Shown in pieces: positions 50,488 through 64,000 of a stretch of DNA of 64,000 nt. The stretch spans positions 10,664,001 through 10,728,000 of the forward strand of contig CP075496.1 in NCBI GenBank assembly GCA_021613535.1, written 5' to 3'. The stretch's first letter is position 1. Each line of letters starts with the position of its first letter. The notes under the pieces are model-generated. The model worked only from the letters and a program-made list of their open reading frames with translations, made no database searches and was not told where the DNA came from. The translations under genes were made by a program, and so were the position numbers. This DNA comes from Adineta vaga (lineage: Eukaryota > Rotifera).

Positions 50488-51758
50488 CTATTGTCTAATT
50501 GAAGCATCACCATAATTATCGGTAAGAAAATCTTTGATTTTTTCGTAGGATATCAATGTTAATACTGCTGCTGGTACTGTACGTAATAGAGCAGGTATAA
50601 TACCACGATAAAATCCTCGTATACCTTCTTCTCGAGCTATTGTTTGCACTGCATCACGTACATTTTTATATTCACGAAACTGAGTCGTTACTTCGGGCGA
50701 TTGTTTCTGTAAACGTCGTGCATGGCCAGCAGCTTGAAGTCGACTGCGAACTATTTCATGAGGATACGCGACAAATGAAGCAATGAGTTTTGAAACACTT
50801 GATGCAAACATTAATTGTCCAGTTGATAGATGACGATCAGAAGGTGAATTAGCAGCACATTTCTTCTTAAGATATTCATACAATGGAAATTGAATACCAA
50901 CATGAATCTATCATGAAAGATAGAAAAAAATATAGTATTAAACTAACTGCACAAATTCTTTGCAAGAAAAAATCCGTATCTGTATGATATTATCAGTTTC
51001 AATGAACTTTCAATTAAAATTATCTATATATCTTGATTTCATCATATTTTTCGTAATAGAAACCATTTAGACTGAAGTTTATACTAACTATTCATTTCAT
51101 CTGTAATCTAAGAATAAATGTTTTTGTTTTGGAAAATGATAGGAAACAAAAATCATTACCAAACCCCACATTGATGGTACAACACCACGATATAAAGCAT
51201 AAAGTCCTTCTGTTTTATAAATTTTTTGTGCTGCATGAAAAGTATTTTTATAATCTTCATGATGTGATTGAGTCATCATTCGTGTACGAATAGTCCATAT
51301 TGGTGCAGTTAATGTATTCGATATCGCACCTGCTGTTACTGATGCAAGTAAATTAACTAACATATCATGTTCAGAATGTATAAATGATAATCCGGAAGCA
51401 TACTGTTTCTTTGACCATTGATATGTTCCAAAATAAACTGCCCAATTTGGTATATATCCCTAAAATCTTTGATCAAATTCTACATGTATACGAAAGAAAA
51501 TGTTTCTCTTACCAACATCGTTGTTCCTAAACCTTTATAAAAAGCTTGAAAACCTTCTCGTTGAGCTAATCTATACATTGTTATCAACAATGGTGTATCA
51601 GGTACACCTTTTGGTAAACGTTTCACTTGAATACGTGTTTTAACAACATCCAATGGACTGACAAGTATACTAACAAATGCACCGGATACTGCTCCAGCAA
51701 ATGTATTTATTTGTGATTCTGTCAATAATGGACGTGTTTTGTTTTGTTGTTTTGCCAT
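50488..51758 (-). CDS. Mitochondrial carrier (SLC25), closest in motif to NAD+ transporters Ndt1/Yia6
   Basis: Three exons: 51758-about 51514, about 51462-about 51158, about 50909-50488. Three carrier repeats carry signature motifs: SPLDVVKTRIQ, APIWTIRTRMM and YPHEIVRSRLQ. The blocks GYIPNWAVYFGTYQW, SVTAGAISNTLTAPIWT, IHVGIQFPLYEYLKK and MFASSVSKLIASFVAYPHEI follow the yeast and plant Ndt carriers, which import NAD+ into mitochondria. Animal relatives are SLC25A32 (folate) and SLC25A33/36 (pyrimidine nucleotides). The Trp in the second signature is shared by this subgroup. Length about 320 residues is normal. The subfamily call is by motif memory and should be treated as likely rather than settled. 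Confidence 0.8.
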
Positions 51759-51973
51759 TGAATTATTTCTGAAAAAGGGATTTGATTAGATCTTTTGATT
51801 TTTATTCTGTTTAACTCATGGTTCGCGACTAGATGTCAACATTTAATGAAATAAAAAAGACAGAACATAAGAGAATCGAACAATAATAATAATGAGAACA
51901 TTTGATCGATTCTTTAGAGAATATGTTTGTGAAAAAATAAATGAAACGAAAGAAAGAGAGAGTTCAATGTCAT

Positions 51974-52926
51974 TTAATGATCTGACAGAATTTCACGACG
52001 AATTGATTTTACATATTGTGATGGACACCAATACAACCAAATAATTGAATTCTCTCTACAAGTGAAAATAAATCAATCATCAACTTTTCGTAAACAAAAC
52101 TTACGTTGTACCAGTTTGAAAGCCAACAATAGAATAACCTTCATGACCTTCAATTGCTTCGTCAACAATGTTTCGTATATGAGTCATGGGAATTTTCTTC
52201 GTTGTTTCCGCTAATAAATAGACAATCAACAAGAAATTGACGATGAAAATCTTTTGTATTCATACCTGTATTAATCCATAATTCATCAAGTTCAAGTTTA
52301 AATGTTAATCGTGCTTTTTTTGCTGAATGATTTAACATTGACATATATAATCCATCGATTGACTGAGGTAATGGGTCATGTCGATTTCGAATACCTACTT
52401 GAACATTATCTGGTTTACCTAGGATGCAAAAAGATTTCATTACAAAAAAAGATTAATGGATATTTTCAATGAGTTTCTTACCTGCTTTCAAGACCTTTTC
52501 ATGCTTGGTTTGCTTACATAATGATTCTTTTTTATTTGTTGATGATGTATGATCATCCACAGAATCTTTATTTCCACTTGTATTAACATTACCTTGTGTT
52601 GTTGATAAAATTTCTGATCGTGTCGCACCGACTAATAATAATGTTTGACCATCAGTAATATTTAAATCTTTTAGTGTTGTTGTGATATCATCATGTTTTA
52701 CACTTGTAATTGATTTATTTACTAGTTTTTGTACTTGTGGATCAACATCTGTTATTTTATCAATTTTTTCTTTTAAATCTTTTAATGTATCAAATAAATC
52801 ACAATCAACTGGAAATGTTTGAGTTTTATAACGAATTGTTAATTTTATTGGTACCTTGGAAGTTGTTCGTTTTAATATTTGTTGATCACCATTATCATTT
52901 GTAATATTCGTTGTTATATCCTCCAT
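51974..52926 (-). CDS. UBFD1: UBFD1-like ubiquitin-domain protein
   Basis: Four exons; exon 1 ends near 52482 and the stop is 51976-51974. The chosen start is MEDITTNITN at 52926. A ubiquitin-like domain (PIKLTIRYKTQTFPVDC to LNITDGQTLLLVG) is followed by KKESLCKQTKHEKVLKAGKP, then ARLTFKLELDELWINT and EAIEGHEGYSIVGFQ, with WLYWCPSQYVKSI at the end. This UBL plus C-terminal beta-rich domain with 'PIEGHE' and 'QYV.(A/S)I' is typical of UBFD1, an NF-kB pathway modulator in vertebrates. It is read divergently from SH2D4, sharing about 480 bp of upstream DNA. The C-terminus is a little shorter than in vertebrates. Confidence 0.88.
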
Positions 52927-55373
<2,447 letters not shown>

Positions 55374-55965
55374 CCATGACGTACATCCTTTCTATTTTCA
55401 AAGTCACCTCTTTTCTCTTGTACAATTTTTGTTGAATTGAAGTTTTTTTCCTGTATAGATAGAGATACATTCCGCCGAGTTTCTCCTTTGTGTTTTTACT
55501 AGTTATTTGTGAAAAGATTTAGTGCAATTTATATCATTCTTCTTATTTTCCCAGTGTTACGTGACATTCATACTCATAGTGAAAATCTTCCACACTTTCT
55601 TGTTACTCTTATCTGAATTTTAGACAACATATAGTTGTGATTATATTAATGAACTGTTAAAGTTTAACATACTTTTCAATAAAGAAAAAGCTTTCTACGG
55701 TATGACTAGTTGATTGTATCGTTCCATTAAATTTATAATGCATCGTTCGAAAAACTCGTACTGTATTAACTAATCTGTTTGATTCTAAAGCTATACCAAT
55801 ATTTATTAACCAAATATCTGATAATGAATATATTCAATAACAAAAAAAAAACTTCACTTATTAAACTATTTCTACAACACACAAATCATATCTGACATAT
55901 AGAATAAACAAATAAACAAATTTTTTCTCTAAAGAAAATACAGATTTGTGCATGCATGAATTGAT
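55374..55965. other. Convergent 3' spacer
   Basis: About 590 bp between the 3' ends of SH2D4 (+) and the RACGAP1-like gene (-); holds the SH2D4 3' UTR with AATAAA. No gene seen. Confidence 0.5.
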
Positions 55966-57784
55966 TTATATAGAAGGAAAATATTTGCTCGTATTTCCAT
56001 TCATATTCTTCTGTGTCGCCATACGTTCGAATGGTAAATGTCGTTGAAGAGTTGAACTATGTGTTGATGTTCGTGGTGTTGTTTTTCGAGGTTCTGAATT
56101 GATCATTCGTTGCCGTTGAGTATTTTTTAATGTTGATATTGTTGCTAATTTCGGCGATGAGGGTGGTAACGTAGCATCATTCGATAATGTTTTACAGGTT
56201 GAACCAGCATTTTCTTTACAATTAACATGAGTTGATTGAGAACAATATGAACAACGATATGAAACTGAACCAAAATTGATTCGTTTGAGACACTAGAAAA
56301 TAAATAACGTAGAATTTTTAATTTCTAAAAAATAAATCCTTGTCTTACCACAAAACATGTTTCGGGTTTGAAAATTTTTCGTGAAACAAAACGATGTGCA
56401 ACAGTTGAGAATTTTGTTGGTGTCATTGGTAATGTTTGTTCCATAGAAGAAGATGATGCTGTTTTTGTACTGTTGAATGTTGTTGTTGTTGTTGTTGATG
56501 ATGATAATGTATCATTATTTTCTACAAAAAGAACATTCGAATTTTGTAAATAGATTGATATAATCACCATTATACCTATCGTTATTCGACTTTGTTGTTC
56601 ATTACATGAATTATCAATCATTTTGATATCTGTTGAAACTTTAAATGGTCGTGTTGTATTTTCTAATGATGTATAACATTGAAATGTTGTTTGAGCAATG
56701 ATACGTTGTGAAGAAGGATTTATCTATTGGAAATTATAGATTCAAAAGTAAAAGTCCAAAATTGTAGACTTTCTTTATTACCATTTGTCGTGATTCATCA
56801 TAACGAAGACGTTTTGACGGTGAAATACTTTTTTCATCATCTTGATCTATCAAACGTTTTCTTGTCGATGATTGTGGAAGAACAACACGAGGATGTATAA
56901 TTATACTTTCATTATTATTATCATCATCAATTGTACAATTCCGACTATCTAATTCATCTTCATCTTCATCTTCCGATGAAATAGCATCTCTAGAAAGGAT
57001 TTATTTTACAAACGAAAATCAATAATTTTTTTCAAGAAAGAAACCTTAATCTATCTTCACATTTCTTCTTTATATAATGTAATTGATCGATTGGTGATGT
57101 ATGATGACCATGATAATTTATAATACCATAGATTTCTTGAATTGTTTTATGCTAGAATAAAATATACGATGAAATGTGTCTTTTTATTATGAAGTAGAAT
57201 AAATTGTATTTCATTGATGATTTGCATAAACAAATTATGAAGTAAATTTGAGACATCTGATGACATTTATTCTCTAAAGACTTTCATAGTTTTAAGAAAA
57301 CTGAATTACAATTGATCTAAATTATGTGTCGAAATATTGTGCTTATTAATCGATGCATTCTATTTCTTGTAGAACTTAGACGTGTTTTTGCTTACTAATT
57401 TAGCAGCTCGATTTGTTGAGTTGAGACGACGTTGTCGTTGATCATGAATTTGTTGACTAAAGACAATAATAAGAATAGATATTCTTGTCAAATTCAAAAC
57501 AAAATTATCACCTTTGAGACTTCGTTTTCAATGTCGCACTTTTTAATTGACTTTCCAACCGTTTAACAATTTGTCTTTGTTCTAAATATTGCTTCAATAA
57601 AGCAAATAAATCTAAATGAATATATATATATATATATATTTCACTTCTATATCACATCATTAAAAACATCTCGAGGCAACAAACCATCTTCAGTTGTATT
57701 ATTGATAAGTAATCGTTGATTATAGGCTAATATACCAAGTGCATGTGTCGTTTGTTGAAGTTTGACTTTAAAACTATCACACAT
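55966..57784 (-). CDS. RACGAP1 (MgcRacGAP/CYK-4)-like protein with coiled coil and C1 domain, no RhoGAP domain
   Basis: Roughly nine exons from MCDSFKVKLQQ at 57784 to the stop at 55968-55966. The N-terminal 150 residues are coiled coil (LLKQYLEQRQIVKRLESQLK). A long acidic and Ser-rich middle has a basic SPSKRLR. HRFVSRKIFKPETC opens a C1 zinc domain with all ligands in order: His, CFVC, CSYC, His-x2-Cys, Cys. The sequence resembles the C1 of RACGAP1 (HDFVSK..KPE.C). In RACGAP1 a RhoGAP domain follows; here the protein ends about 70 residues later, with only low-complexity RTSTHSSTLQ. An acceptor lies directly before the ATG, so an upstream exon or trans-splicing is possible. Length about 500 residues against some 630. 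Confidence 0.7.
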
Positions 57785-59314
57785 CTGAAAATATTCGTGA
57801 GAATGAATAAAGAAGTCTGTTTGAATTTTAGATAGTATTTTCTACTTTATTAGTACTATTACTTTCACTAAAATATATAGTTCATTCAATCGATAATCTA
57901 GCTATTTCATCGATACAACCTATTCAAAATGAGTATTAAATAAGATGTTCAAAGTGCGAACAAAGAGACAAGAAGGAAATATAATTATCTAATCCCTTTG
58001 TTGGTTAGTGAAAAGAAAACCAATTGACACTATTGAATAATAGATGTCGTTATTCATTATTGAAATTGTGATTGAGAACTAATACTAATAATAAGCTTAA
58101 GGAATAGATAAATGAACTATGCAATACTTAAGGCTATAATTTACATAGTCAGCATAACAATGAACCACGGTTTATATGAAGCAGACACGATCGATCGAGA
58201 GTCTCCTTCAAATTTAGTCATCGCTTAGCAAATGGCATATCCATGTTTTCATCTTGAAACGATCGGCAAATAATATGAAACATAGAAGAAAATCTTTGAT
58301 CTATATTTCATATTCATGGAAAGTGATTTTTATCTTCTCATAATCTTGCTGATAGACTTTGACTTGCAAGACAGACTATAGATATTAGAAGAGAAAATTT
58401 TTTATAAGAGGAGAGGAAAACGATGAACATAAATGAACTTTTTTTCAATGTATTGAACTGTACGAAGAGGAAATGAATTCATTCGTCGAAGAACACATGA
58501 GACTATTTTTTATATAATCATTTGAATATAAATATATAGATTTATCTATGAATCAAACAAAATATTGCACGGCATATCAAACGAATTACTTTTGATGATG
58601 AATGAACAAAAAATATGATCACTAGAGACTCGCTCAATTCATTTTGTTAAGATGAATGACAATAATGTGTTTTTATATGCATCTCATCTTTATTCTATAC
58701 AAAAAAATATCTGATAATTTCTATCTAACATCAGTGAAATTCATCGAAGTTTGATTTATTATTATTAATTATTTATTCTAAAATATCTCAATCAATAGAA
58801 TAACAAACGACACATTCTTTTATGAATAAATCTAAAGAAAAATATGATCTATTTTCATCTTCTAAAAAGATTATATTGAATCTATCTAGAAAAAGGAAAC
58901 ATTGGTCTCTCGTTCTATCGACTTTATTGCAATTAGATTTCTTTTGCATGATGAAAACATCGAAGGCATTATTGATATAAATGACTAAATGAGATTTAGA
59001 ACAAGTATTCTATCTCTAGTAAAAGAAATCTATTATTATTTATTAACAAATGCACGCATTTGGGTACTCCATTGCAATGCTGCAGATTTCGGTCTCCATT
59101 TTGCGAAACACAGAGAGAGGGAGAGAGCAACAAGTAATAGAGGAGGGAAGAAAACGATAAGAGAAGAAGAAAAAAAAGAATCTTCATTGACAACTTCGAG
59201 CAATGGAATGGAAACAACATACACACGCATATATATATATATATGACGAGAATAGAGAGAAAGAAATAGTTTCCGACAAAAACAGCTTGACTTTTAACTT
59301 GTCGTGAATAAACA
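57785..59314. other. Divergent intergenic region, RACGAP1-like (-) / Ly6 (+)
   Basis: 1.5 kb AT-rich spacer. The frames at 58989-59391 are low-complexity (GA-rich, TA repeat at about 59229-59242) and unlikely to be coding. It may hold non-coding 5' exons of either gene. Confidence 0.45.
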
Positions 59315-59965
59315 ATGAGAGAACGAATAAAACTGGTTGATGAAATTAGTACCTGTTCGTTGGTGAAAATTTTAGTTGTATTTTTATTCAAATTTGATAT
59401 CGTTATTAGTATTCGAATTCGAAATCTATCAAATCATACAAGCAATCATTCATGTTATACTTGTATTGAACCATTAGTTGGTTATAGTAAGTCGTTTTAA
59501 TCATAATTATACCACTGACAGCTAGAATAACCGATTAGTTCTACTCATCAATATTTCATATGTATATATATAGATAGATGTTTTCTTCTTCTAGCTGATC
59601 ATCCCGATTCATGCAAATATTTAAATACAAGTTCTCCGTTGGCATCGTCTTTTATTAAAGATTGTAATGATGATCTTACCGGTGAATATGAATGTCGAAA
59701 AGTTGTTATTAGTTATCGTTCAATTGAAACTTATCTTCGACGTGATTGTGCACCGAAAGGTTTATGTTCATGGAAAGATAGAACAGGATCAATGATCAAT
59801 ACTCCTGTATCCAATTGTGTTTATACTGATGAACGTTTACAGAAACTTGAATGTATTTATTGTTGTGATACGCCATTGTGTAATCGATCGATATTGTATC
59901 GAATGACAATACAATTTATTGTTTATTTATTAGTAATTCAAAATTTAAATTTTTTATTAAATTAG
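59315..59965 (+). CDS. Ly6/uPAR three-finger domain protein, probably GPI-anchored
   Basis: Two exons: 59315-59486 and 59595-59965. MRERIKLVDE precedes a hydrophobic signal-type helix (LVKILVVFLFKFDIVISI), then the Cys-rich domain begins at CYTCIEP. Ten or more Cys are spaced in the LU style (CYTC, DSCKYL, DCN, YECRKV, RRDCAPKGLC, SNCVY, and the closing ECIYCCDTPLCN). CC-x4-CN is the hallmark end of the fold. A hydrophobic C-terminal tail (MTIQFIVYLLVIQNLNFLL) is a GPI-attachment type signal. NxS/T sequons are present (NLS, NHT, NHS, NTS, NRS). Such proteins act at the cell surface, often as modulators of channels or receptors; the target is unknown. Confidence 0.8.
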
Positions 59966-61997
59966 AAGAAAAATTGTATAAATTTGGTTTTTGAAATCAA
60001 CGGAAAATGATTATGTTTGTAGCATTTTTCTGACTGCTAAGAGAAAAGTTTGAAATCTATGAAACCTTTCATAATAAGTCAATGTCATGTTGTCTAACGT
60101 TTAGAAAAACATGATGATGATGATGAAAAGTAAATTAAAGAAATAAGGAACAGACGATGTACGGCTTCTCTTTAAAAAAAAACATGCTGTACTTTATCAA
60201 ATGAAATTTCTTCTATTTGAAGATAGATTTCAGTTAAATCTGTTGATTTTATTTGAAAAATATTGATTAGTATTTTAAAATTCTTTTGATTAATATTTAA
60301 TATTTGCTGCCATTGTAGATGTTCTATGAAGCATAATTCTATTATACTGATTAGCTTTCTTCGTAAGTTAATGTAATGAAATATATATTGAGTGTATATC
60401 ATCATGTCTGACTTTCTGCATTAGATAGAACATTATGAAAACAATAGAATTATTTCTGTCGGATGTATTCAATTTTACTAAGTACTCTCTAGACAATCTA
60501 TAGTATGAGATAGGATGTTGAATACGATCTGATATTGATTATTTGTAATAAGCCTATGGATTCCATTTGAATATAATTTTTAACGAACTACAAATGTTGA
60601 TGATCAACAGCTGTATGTGAAAGTCTAGTATGAGATGTGTTTTGAGTATTGATAAGTAATGCATATCGTATAGGAAGAAGTTATAAGATATTCAGGAATA
60701 AATCCATAGATAGACTTTATACAGATGTTCTAAACCTAGTCTTCCTGAAAGTTAATTGTTTAGTAACAGTTATACTCGCTAGATATTATTCTCTGCTCAT
60801 GAGACAACAAACATATGATTTATTATGAGTAAAAGAATTGCATTGTTCAATATTTTGGACACTTCGTCGAAGGAGAACTAGCAAGTAACAAAGAGAAAAT
60901 AGCATAAACTGAAATGCAACGCTTTTGTTGAAGTGTCATATACTATTTTATTTGAGACAAGAATAGAGGTTTTTCTCGCACAATCTTCATTCTGGTATGA
61001 GTATGTTTTTTGTAAACACTTAAGAAACTAATGTAAAAGAATGATATGATTGTATGTCTTTTTTTGCTGTTTTGGTATGACAATTCTAAATCACTTTACT
61101 GGAAAACATGACTTGCTCGAAAGTCTATACGAGAAAAAAAGAATTTCTAAGGAAGTTCAATGTCGATTTGTCGGCCCATTTTTACTCTACTAACTAATTG
61201 TAATATCCGTTAGATACTGATTATCGTAGTTCATGATCGTATATAATTATTATTGTCAGTTGATGTCAAGAACAGAAAAATTTTCTGGAAAAATCGTTTA
61301 ATATTAACGAGAAACGAAAGTTTTGATAGCAATCTAAGATACGATTACAAATGTTTGTAAACATAAAAAATAGAACATTTTAGTTTTGACTAAACGACAA
61401 GATTATTTATCAGTAATTCAAGGAATTGAGTGTAAAGATAATCTAAAATAAATGATTCAATCTTGTTAGTTCAACTCATTTACAATTTTGTATGAATATC
61501 TTACTACACCGCCGTATGACTAGAAAGAACACGAATCATTATAGTTTGAAGGTGATGATCATGATGATGATGAATATATGATGCTTTCAAGTTGAGTGAA
61601 TCCATTTAATGAACCTTGATTAATAAATTTGGTCAAAGTTTATCAACGAAGAGAGAAGAATGTTGAAAGCGAGTTCAATCGAGTAAAAAAACGAGACAGT
61701 CCTTCGAATACTGATCGTATACATTATCTGATTATATGATATTAACATATGTTATTGATTCTAGTTTTCTAAAATTCTAATAGTATCTTCTCTTTTGCGT
61801 AGATCTGAATATCTATAAAGGATGTATTTAATATGAGTATATTTAATTAGTTTACAAAAGAAAAGGAAACATTGCACTGTTCAAAAAAATTATAAGGATA
61901 AGAAGACAAAGCGATGCCATGCTTGTAGCGGAGAAACAGGAGAAGAACACCACAACATATCACAAAAACAAAACAAAGGTTAAAATCAATCAATCAT
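59966..61997. other. Long convergent spacer
   Basis: 2.0 kb AT-rich DNA between the 3' ends of the Ly6 gene (+) and the GPCR gene (-). The minus-strand frame at 60172-60405 (about 77 residues) shows no motif. A short GATGAT-type repeat is at about 61553-61571. Nothing else seen. Confidence 0.5.
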
Positions 61998-64000
61998 TTA
62001 TGCATATAATCGTTTTTTATTATTAGATGACTCTTCTTCTTCTTCTTCCACTTCTTCCTCAGCATCAATAGGTAATATTGTTTGATCATCATTTTCAGTT
62101 TGACTTAAACGAAAATCGTTTAAACGTTCATAAGTTGGAGTAATACGACTATATCTATGATAATGATTGCCTTCGACTTCATCTTCATCGTCACCACTAT
62201 CAATATCCCAAAGACGTTGTGCTAATGAACGGTGATCTATAGGATATCGACGATATGTATATGGTTGACGATGAGATGATAGTACCTGGATTGCCATGTA
62301 TGACTACTTGCATAGGATGGTGCTACTCGATAAGGATCAACAACAAAATATTGTTGTTGTGTGGGCGATGAATAAAATGCTGGTGTTGCAGGTGGAAGTG
62401 GTAGACGAGAATTACGTACACGTGGATATGGATATTGTATGTATCGATGATCTTGACCGGAACGAATACGACGAGTTTTTGGTAAAGATAAAGGTGGTGA
62501 TTTAACGAGTATACGCATTTTAACGGGTGTTGTTTGGTAATTTTGTGAACTACATAAGATTGGTATAATCGATTCATCGGGACGTGATGGTACATAGGAT
62601 GAATAATATATTGAAGAAGTTGATGGTGGATGTACACTTGAATGATATCGATGAGAATAATTAGATCTTAATGTTGGATTTAGTAATGTAGATGATGTAC
62701 TGCTTGAAGTTGACTAGAAAAAAACAAACAAATAATTCGTGATTTTGTTGATAATTCAAATAAATAAATAGAAAGATTCATACCTGGCGTTTTAATGATA
62801 GTGATGGTACTTGTAGACGTTGTTCAGATTGATGAATGGATGTATTCATCTTAATTTCATTCTTCATTGAATCATTTGGTGGATTATTTGATTTATACAT
62901 TGTATTAGAATGTTCGTTATCAACTAAAATATCGATGATTTCAGTTGGAGTTGTTTTGTCTATATTTCTGACTTTAAATGGACCTCGAGGTGTTCGTGTA
63001 ATAGGTAGAAATGTTCCACTCGCACCTAGTTCATACGATACTTCACTATCATTTGATAACGTTTGTAATTTATTCGTGTCCATTCTATCTTTATATTTGT
63101 CATGAAGAAGAGAATCTTCATCTCTAGCATCTTCATTGGCTACTAATTTATTACTAAATAAAGTTGTTTGAGTAATATTAATATTATTCAAATCAATTTT
63201 TGAATAGAAATAAATTTGTGGAATTAATATGAAAAATAGACATATTGTACCGATTGTAAACATACCAACAATAATTACAGGAAATACCAATGATGAATGT
63301 GTATAATGATACATAAATGTCCATAATAACCACGCAATATCAATTAATATAAAAGCAAACATATTAAAACATGTCAAAGATGTTTTGGTCTTATATATTC
63401 TTGATGATTGTTCTTTTTGAATTTTACTTCGATGATGACAACGACGACAAAGAAATAGACATATTGCTATTAACGTACATACTAATAATTCTATCATTGC
63501 ATAGGTGTATGTCCCATAAAATCGATAATCAACAATACATTGAAGTGAACATGATTTCATCGATGATGTTGATACACTATGTTTTTGAAATGATAGGTCT
63601 AATTTTGGATATTCATCAATTGTTTGATATGGACAAGCACGTGGAAATGTAAAATACCACCAAAGTATTCCAATTGGTATTTGTACAAATACAAGTAATA
63701 AATAAATCAATAAAGCTGTCATTTGTTTTGTTCGATTGGATAGAATTCTTGCAGCTAACCATTGCATGATATAACGACATAATAATGCTGAATAAAGTAA
63801 TGCATATGCTAATTGAGAAAGAAATTCTCTTAAACTACAAAATAATTCATTGCCACGTATTAGAAAAAAGATGACAATAAGATAGATAAAACAAACACTG
63901 AAACAAATAAATACATTAGTTAATATCAGATGATTATTTAAATAACGAATTGAAATACATAGAAATATGAATAGAATGATTATTGTAATTAAAATTCCTA
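61998..64000 (-). CDS. Class C G-protein-coupled receptor (7TM_3), 5' end beyond window; frame break in the tail
   Basis: The coding frame is open from the right edge (64000) to about 62780, where a GT-AG intron (about 62778-62714) joins the tail exon. The visible part covers most of the seven-helix bundle: one helix from the window edge, a second (ILTNVFICFSVCFIYLI), TM3 with ELFCSLREFLSQLAYALLYS, whose Cys is conserved in class C receptors, and IMQWLAAR after it. Then come a Cys-containing loop (SMKSCSLQC), two more helices and the class C TM7 ending ILIPQIYFYSK. A long Ser/Pro-rich intracellular tail follows. The subtype (GABA-B, mGlu, BOSS or orphan) cannot be told without the ectodomain. 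In the tail the frame changes near 62290; see findings. Confidence 0.75.

Noticed and set aside
60172-60405. 77-codon minus-strand frame in the long spacer
   Set aside because: No motif, no neighbouring exons with splice sites, AT-rich background.

Overview
The window is AT-rich nuclear DNA of an animal. Nearly every gene is cut by many short GT-AG introns (about 50-100 bp), and the genes include clear metazoan markers: Polycomb EED, NUB1, the ciliary protein DLEC1, MEAF6, alpha-tubulin, RagC/D, an SR-type cyclophilin, UBFD1, SH2D4, a RACGAP1-like protein, a Ly6/uPAR protein and a class C GPCR. High gene density, tiny introns and a cluster of intron-free glycosyltransferase genes resembling the fungal GT15 family fit a bdelloid rotifer best. 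That assignment is inference; no rRNA or other diagnostic marker is present.

Layout. 1-984 (-): TMEM151-like membrane protein, cut by the window edge. 3109-6929 (+): RING/coiled-coil/propeller protein. 8960-10019 (+): atypical Rho GTPase without a CAAX box. 10734-12564 (+): EED. 12921-13811 (+): intron-free PPT2-like thioesterase. 14140-16685 (+): NUB1. 17136-23589 (+): DLEC1. 23905-35252 (-): an island of glycosyltransferases, with three GT15-like copies and one GT14 gene, interrupted by a 4.7-kb non-LTR retrotransposon on the + strand. 36631-39865 (-): MEAF6 and alpha-tubulin. 40775-41810 (+): EF-hand calcium sensor. 42679-49255 (-): RagC/D and SR-cyclophilin. 49611-50093 (+): CDCA3-like. 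50488-52926 (-): NAD-type mitochondrial carrier and UBFD1. 53410-55373 (+): SH2D4. 55966-57784 (-): RACGAP1-like without a GAP domain. 59315-59965 (+): Ly6 protein. 61998-64000 (-): class C GPCR, cut by the right edge.

Most genes are unrelated housekeeping, ciliary or signalling genes in typical animal order, often as divergent pairs separated by 350-900 bp. The unusual region is 23.9-35.3 kb. Two of the GT15-like copies share a 446-bp, about 99% identical tract inside otherwise diverged genes, which looks like gene conversion. One of these copies lies wholly within the single intron of the GT14 gene on the same strand. A LINE with matching target-site duplications, a poly(A) tail, several stop codons and an internal deletion sits between the copies. 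Reading-frame breaks that may be real or assembly errors occur in the RING gene (near 5760) and in the GPCR tail (near 62290).
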